A DNA stretch of 9,304 nucleotides. Source: GCA-003244245 sp038276315. GTDB lineage: Bacteria; Actinomycetota; Actinomycetes; Mycobacteriales; Pseudonocardiaceae. Each line of letters starts with the position of its first letter. The stretch's first letter is position 1. Where the stretch lies: contig JBBPZY010000054.1 in assembly GCA_038276315.1 (NCBI GenBank), forward strand, positions 1-9,304. Reading direction: 5' to 3'. Of this stretch, positions 6,156-9,304 are shown piece by piece. The translations under genes were made by a program, and so were the position numbers. Under the pieces are notes generated by a model. The model was not told the DNA's origin. It worked only from the letters and a program-made list of their open reading frames with translations, and did not search any database.

Positions 6156-6932
6156 ATGAATGTGACCGATCTGGCCATCTCGGGGCCGCTGCTGCTGGCC
6201 GCTTTAGTGGCGCTGGCGGCCGGAGCCATCTCCTTCGCCTCCCCGTGCTGCATCCCACTGGTCCCCGGCTACCTGGCCTACCTCGCCGGACTGGTCGGCG
6301 CGGACGCCGCGTCCGCTGGCAGCGGCGTCGCCACACGCCACGGTAGCCGCGTACGCGTCGCCGTCGCGGCGCTGTTGTTCGTGCTCGGCTTCACGGTCGT
6401 GTTCACCACCGCGGTGCTCGGCGTGCTGCGGCTGTCCGACACTCTGCTCGCCAACGAACTGCTGCTGCAGCGCATCGGCGGCGTGGTGACCATCGTGATG
6501 GGCTTGGCGTTCCTCGGACTGATCCCGGCGCTGCAGCGCGACGTCCGTCTCCATCACCGACCTCGCGGAGGGCTCTGGGGCGCACCACTGCTCGGCGGGG
6601 TCTTCGGCCTCGGGTGGACACCATGCCTAGGACCGACCCTCACCGGCGTCATCGCGCTCGCCAGCGGCACCCAAGTCGGTCCCACCGCCGCTCGCGGGCT
6701 GCTGCTGGTCCTGGCCTACTGCCTCGGGCTGGGGTTGCCCTTCATCCTGCTCGCCATCGGCAGCACCTGGGCCGTCAATACCGCCGGCTGGCTGCGCCGT
6801 CACACCAGGATCATCCAGCTCACCGGAGGCGCGCTGCTCCTCGTGGTCGGCGCGCTGCTTGTTACCGGCCTGTGGGGCGAACTCGTTGCCCTGCTCCGGC
6901 GCCCCATTAGCGGATTCACCACACCTCTCTAG
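6156..6932 (+). CDS. ccdA: CcdA, cytochrome c biogenesis thiol-disulfide transmembrane protein
   Basis: CcdA is a DsbD-family membrane protein that carries electrons from cytoplasmic thioredoxin to extracytoplasmic thiol-disulfide proteins, keeping apocytochrome c haem-binding cysteines reduced. The 258-residue length matches the family. Six hydrophobic helices are visible. The conserved motif SPCCIPLVPGYLAYLAG in the first helix (29-45, C31/C32) and GWTPCLGPTL in the fourth (153-162, C157) supply the redox-active cysteine pair. ATG at 6156 has AGGA seven bases upstream. It lies 104 bp before ccmA in the same direction and would supply reductant to a CcmG- or ResA-like partner, which is not in the window. 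A dyad 22 bp before the start suggests specific regulation. Confidence 0.93.
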   Translation: MNVTDLAISGPLLLAALVALAAGAISFASPCCIPLVPGYLAYLAGLVGADAASAGSGVATRHGSRVRVAVAALLFVLGFTVVFTTAVLGVLRLSDTLLANELLLQRIGGVVTIVMGLAFLGLIPALQRDVRLHHRPRGGLWGAPLLGGVFGLGWTPCLGPTLTGVIALASGTQVGPTAARGLLLVLAYCLGLGLPFILLAIGSTWAVNTAGWLRRHTRIIQLTGGALLLVVGALLVTGLWGELVALLRRPISGFTTPL

Positions 6933-6997
6933 CGTTGGGCAGCCCTTCCTCGGGGCATCGGACCCACTACATCCTGCGCCAGCGGCGGTCAGTATCC

Positions 6998-7014
6998 TAC
7001 GATCGACGATAGTA
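6998..7014. promoter_or_regulatory. 17-bp dyad upstream of ccmA
   Basis: TACGATC-GAC-GATAGTA is an inverted repeat with seven-base arms (one mismatch) and a three-base centre. It ends 22 bp before the ccmA ATG, the same distance as the dyad before ccdA. TACGAT could serve as a -10 hexamer, so a bound repressor would block the promoter. It is the most symmetric of the three similar sites. Confidence 0.45.
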
Positions 7015-7036
7015 AACGGCCCGGCACGAGGGATCG

Positions 7037-7741
7037 ATGTTCCGACCGTCTGCCCCCACGCACACCCCGCAGCCCAGCGGCGAGATCGCGCGGCTCGACG
7101 GGATCGCGGTGGATATTGAGCGCACCCCGGTGCTGCGCGGGGTCGATTTGGCCGTGCGGGCCGGGGAGGTCGTCGGCCTGGTGGGGGCGAACGGGTCGGG
7201 TAAGAGCACTCTGCTGCGGGTCCTCGCTACGCTGCTGGCGCCGACCGGCGGTACCGGTCATGTCTTCGGCGCGGCGCTCGGGACGCCAGCCTGCGCAGCG
7301 GTGCGGCCGCGGATCGCGCTGGTCGGGCACAATTCCGCGCTTTATCCGTACCTCACCTTGGCCGAGAACCTGCACTTCGTCGCCCGACTCATCAGTGTCG
7401 CTGGCAGCGAAGTGGACGACGCGCTTGAGGCCGTTGGTCTCAGCGGTGCAGCAGGCCGCCGTGCCGACCACTGCTCACAGGGGATGCGGCGGCGGGCCGA
7501 TCTGGCGCGGGTGCTCGCTGTCACGCCGTCGCTGCTGTTGCTCGACGAGCCGCATGCCGGGCTGGACTCTGACTCGCGCGCGCTGGTCGATCTGGTCACC
7601 GATCGGGTGCGCCGCAGCGGCGGCGGGTGCGTGGCCGTCTCGCACGAGCACGGCCGGCTGCACTGCCTGGCCGATCGGGTGGTCGAGATCGTCGACGGCC
7701 ACGGGCGCCCGCTCCGCACCGGCGGGAAGGTGCCGGAATGA
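7037..7741 (+). CDS. ccmA: CcmA, haem-handling ABC transporter ATPase
   Basis: CcmA is the cytoplasmic ATPase of the CcmABCD complex, whose ATP hydrolysis releases haem-loaded CcmE in System I cytochrome c maturation. Residues 50-58 are the Walker A motif GANGSGKST. The Q-loop region reads VGHNSALYPYLTLAENLHF, with N99 where CcmA proteins from memory have glutamine (GHQ). The ABC signature is CSQGM (146-150), typical of CcmA (SQGMRRR). Walker B is LLLLDE (166-171) and the switch histidine is H203. The length, 234 residues, is slightly above the usual ~205-225 because of an N-terminal proline-rich extension. ATG at 7037 has GAGGG just upstream. The stop overlaps the ccmB start by 4 bp (ATGA). 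Confidence 0.88.
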   Translation: MFRPSAPTHTPQPSGEIARLDGIAVDIERTPVLRGVDLAVRAGEVVGLVGANGSGKSTLLRVLATLLAPTGGTGHVFGAALGTPACAAVRPRIALVGHNSALYPYLTLAENLHFVARLISVAGSEVDDALEAVGLSGAAGRRADHCSQGMRRRADLARVLAVTPSLLLLDEPHAGLDSDSRALVDLVTDRVRRSGGGCVAVSHEHGRLHCLADRVVEIVDGHGRPLRTGGKVPE

Positions 7742-8424
7742 CGACTCTTGCCGGGGCATCGACCCCGCTGCGGCAGTGCCTCGAGCTCGCGGGCAAGGAC
7801 CTGCGCGCCGAGGCCAGGGCCGGGGAGGCGCTGCTGGTCACGGTGCCGTTCGGCGCCGTCGGGCTGCTGCTCGTGCCTCTGGCGGTCGGCACCGACACAC
7901 CGCTGCTGCGCGAGATCGGGCCAGGCCTGTACTGGGTGGTGGTGTTGCTGTTCGGGGTGCTGGTCACGCTACGCGCGAGCACCGTTGACGGGCCGGCGCA
8001 GCTTGACCTGCTGCGGCTGTGCGGCGTCGGGCCCGGGACCCGGCTGGCGGGGCGGGCGCTGGCCAGCACGGTGCTGCTGCTCGGAGTCCAGGCACTGCTT
8101 GGGCCCGTAGCGGTGGTGCTCTACGACCCGGACCTGTCCGGCTGGCCGTGGCTGGCGCCGGCGGTGCTGCTCGTCGCCGCCGGACTCGGCGTGCTCGGGG
8201 CCCTCGCGGACACGCTCGCGCAGGGCCTAGCCGGGCGGACCACGCTGGGCCCCCTGCTGGTGGCGCCGCTGGCGGTGCCGCTGCTGCTGGGGGCCACGCA
8301 GATGCTCACCGCGGCCCACTATCACCGCCCAGCCTGGCCGTGGCTGGCACTGATGTTGACCGCCGATCTGCTTACGGTGCTCGCCGCCGCGCTGTGCGCG
8401 GCTCACCTCGAGGAGGCGAGATGA
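7738..8424 (+). CDS. ccmB: CcmB, membrane subunit of the CcmABCD complex
   Basis: CcmB is the integral membrane subunit associating with the CcmA ATPase and with CcmC/D. The 228-residue protein starts with a soluble amphipathic segment (LAGKDLRAEARAGEALL) matching the usual KDL-x-E-x-R start of CcmB. About six hydrophobic helices follow. The family's short cytoplasmic loop after helix 2 is present (LRASTVDGPAQLDLLRLCGV, a drifted form of the common RSFAREREDGALDGLLL region). The ATG at 7738 is chosen because it overlaps the ccmA stop in ATGA; a longer upstream frame from 7627 merely shadows ccmA. The stop overlaps the ccmC start by 4 bp. Identification rests on position and overall pattern more than on strict motifs. 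Confidence 0.83.
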   Translation: MTTLAGASTPLRQCLELAGKDLRAEARAGEALLVTVPFGAVGLLLVPLAVGTDTPLLREIGPGLYWVVVLLFGVLVTLRASTVDGPAQLDLLRLCGVGPGTRLAGRALASTVLLLGVQALLGPVAVVLYDPDLSGWPWLAPAVLLVAAGLGVLGALADTLAQGLAGRTTLGPLLVAPLAVPLLLGATQMLTAAHYHRPAWPWLALMLTADLLTVLAAALCAAHLEEAR

Positions 8425-9146
8425 CGCCCTCCGATGCCCGGCTTCCCATCCTGGCCGGCGTGGCCGTCATAGCCGGGCTGGCCGCGGCGCTGCTCGCGCC
8501 GCCGGACCAGGTGCAGGGCGAGCTGGTCCGGTTGATGTACGTGCACGTGCCCGCCGCCTGGCTGGCCTACCTCTCCTTCGCGATCACGCTGGGGGCCAGT
8601 ATCACCTGGCTATGGCTCCGCAGCCCCGGCGCGGACCGGGTCGCGGCGGCCAGCGCCGAACTCGGGGTGTTCTTCACCGGGCTGGCGATCACGCTGGGGT
8701 CGATCTGGGGCAAGCCGACCTGGGGGGTGTGGTGGACCTGGGACCCCAGACTGGTCACCACCGCTCTGATGTTCTTCGTTTACCTGGGCTACCTGGCGTT
8801 GCGTCGCGCCATCGTCGATCCGGTCGCCCGGGCGCGCCGCTGCGCGGTGTTCGGGGTGGTGGCCTTCGTACAGGTCCCGGTGGTGCACATGTCCGTGCTG
8901 TGGTGGCGCACCCTGCACCAGCCACCGACGATTTTGCAGCCCGGCGACCCGACCATCGATCATGCGATGCTGGCCGCGTTGCTGACCAACCTGGTCGCAT
9001 TCACGCTGGTGTTCGCCGTGCTGCTGCGTGTGCGGGTCCGGCTCGCCGCCGCCGAGGATGCGCTGGAGGCCGCGGTGGACTCCCGCGGGCGCGAGCTGGC
9101 GGGCGACGCGGTGTCCGCACCGAAGCTGGCGGGCTCCGGTGTCTGA
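8421..9146 (+). CDS. ccmC: CcmC, haem-binding WWD-motif protein
   Basis: CcmC is the membrane haem handler that presents haem to CcmE. The 241-residue protein has six predicted helices and the diagnostic tryptophan-rich motif WGKPTWGVWWTWDPR (96-110) on the extracytoplasmic side. The two axial haem histidines are recognisable as H42 in YVHVPAAW and H166 in WWRTLHQ, equivalent by motif to H60 and H184 of the E. coli protein. The last ~30 residues form a polar tail (AEDALEAAVDSRG...) that may be cytoplasmic. ATG at 8421 is preceded by AGGAGG four bases upstream and overlaps the ccmB stop (ATGA). The WWD protein of System II (CcsA) is longer and pairs with ResB; this one is clearly the CcmC type. 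Confidence 0.94.
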   Translation: MTPSDARLPILAGVAVIAGLAAALLAPPDQVQGELVRLMYVHVPAAWLAYLSFAITLGASITWLWLRSPGADRVAAASAELGVFFTGLAITLGSIWGKPTWGVWWTWDPRLVTTALMFFVYLGYLALRRAIVDPVARARRCAVFGVVAFVQVPVVHMSVLWWRTLHQPPTILQPGDPTIDHAMLAALLTNLVAFTLVFAVLLRVRVRLAAAEDALEAAVDSRGRELAGDAVSAPKLAGSGV

Positions 9147-9261
9147 GTGGGCGTGGGTCCTGCTGGGCTACGGGGTGGCCTACGGCGCGCTGGCCGGTTA
9201 CGTGGCGGTGCTGTTTCGCCGGCGCGGGCGAGTACGCCGCCGGGCGGGTGGGCTGCGGTGA
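9139..9261 (+). CDS. ccmD: CcmD, small single-helix membrane protein
   Basis: This 40-residue protein has one hydrophobic helix (WAWVLLGYGVAYGALAGYV, residues 4-22) followed by an arginine-rich tail (FRRRGRVRRR), the architecture of CcmD. CcmD holds CcmC, CcmE and the CcmAB ATPase together. The GTG at 9139 overlaps the end of ccmC by 8 bp, and the stop overlaps the next start by 4 bp, so its place between ccmC and ccmE is the standard System I order. The gene is short and poorly conserved, so the call depends on position and topology. Automated annotation could easily miss it. Confidence 0.78.
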   Translation: MSEWAWVLLGYGVAYGALAGYVAVLFRRRGRVRRRAGGLR

Positions 9262-9304
9262 GGCGGTACCGGCTGCTGTTCGTGGCGGGTCTCGGGGTGG
9301 CCGC
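9258..9304 (+). CDS. ccmE: CcmE, haem chaperone, N-terminus only (runs off right edge)
   Basis: A GTG at 9258 overlaps the ccmD stop (GTGA) and opens a frame to the window edge. It encodes a basic start and then a hydrophobic helix (MRRYRLLFVAGLGVA, with GTG read as methionine). CcmE, the membrane-anchored haem chaperone that binds haem covalently through a histidine, begins in just this way and normally follows ccmD. The haem-binding histidine lies beyond the window, so the assignment rests on order and the 15 visible residues. Confidence 0.65.
   Translation, partial: MRRYRLLFVAGLGVA

Noticed and set aside
5644..6159. 171-residue plus-strand frame across the methyltransferase
   Set aside because: Although longer than the methyltransferase fragment, it shows no recognisable domain, while the minus strand keeps clear methyltransferase motifs and a good ribosome-binding site.
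7627..7737. Upstream extension of ccmB into ccmA
   Set aside because: The added residues are arginine/proline-rich shadow sequence of ccmA. The ATG at 7738 in the ATGA overlap fits the operon style.
7116..7988. 290-residue plus-strand frame overlapping ccmA and ccmB
   Set aside because: It is Arg/Gly/Trp/Cys-rich shadow translation; the ABC motifs and membrane helices are in the other frames.

Overview
The window comes from a high-GC Gram-positive bacterium, most likely an actinomycete. The coding sequence is strongly GC-rich, GTG starts are common, and the BlaI/M56 pair, the CcdA form and the PLP-enzyme/MFS pair all read like actinobacterial proteins. I would guess the order Pseudonocardiales, but the window does not prove this. 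No rRNA, tRNA or CRISPR array is visible.

Left block (1-3890, all minus strand). The left edge appears to be the start of a transposase (1-86) running off the window. It abuts, and seems to replace, the 3' end of a BlaR1-like M56 membrane metallopeptidase gene (65-1075). Upstream of that, in one transcriptional direction, lie a BlaI/MecI/CopY-type repressor (1072-1431), an MFS transporter (1471-2748) and a PLP-dependent cysteine-synthase-family enzyme (2748-3890). Overlaps or short gaps (4 bp, 39 bp, 1 bp) make these four genes a probable operon: a biosynthetic enzyme with its exporter, followed by a sensor-protease/repressor pair.

Middle (3891-6155). This part holds a small histidine-rich, probably exported protein (minus strand, 3994-4425) and a 241-bp divergent intergenic region carrying an 18-bp direct repeat and a short palindrome. 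Next come a secreted Asp-box beta-propeller lipoprotein of the F510_1955 glycosylhydrolase-like family (plus, 4667-5599) and a convergent SAM-dependent methyltransferase gene (minus, 5653-6090). The methyltransferase seems to have lost an internal in-frame segment that includes the SAM-binding glycine motif.

Right block (6156-9304, plus strand). ccdA is followed by ccmA, ccmB, ccmC, ccmD and the start of ccmE, the latter five joined by 4-8 bp overlaps. This is a System I (Ccm) cytochrome c maturation operon with its thiol-disulfide electron donor CcdA. Actinomycetes normally use System II (ResB/CcsA), so this is the most notable biology in the window. CcdA would pass reductant across the membrane, CcmABCD would load heme onto CcmE, and the downstream genes outside the window (ccmF, ccmG, ccmH expected) would ligate heme to apocytochromes.

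Similar 17-bp partial dyads (TAC..ACTA-N7-TAGT type) occur upstream of the propeller gene, ccdA and ccmA. At the last two they sit exactly 22 bp before the start codon. They may be binding sites for one regulator, perhaps the local BlaI protein, but this is inference.
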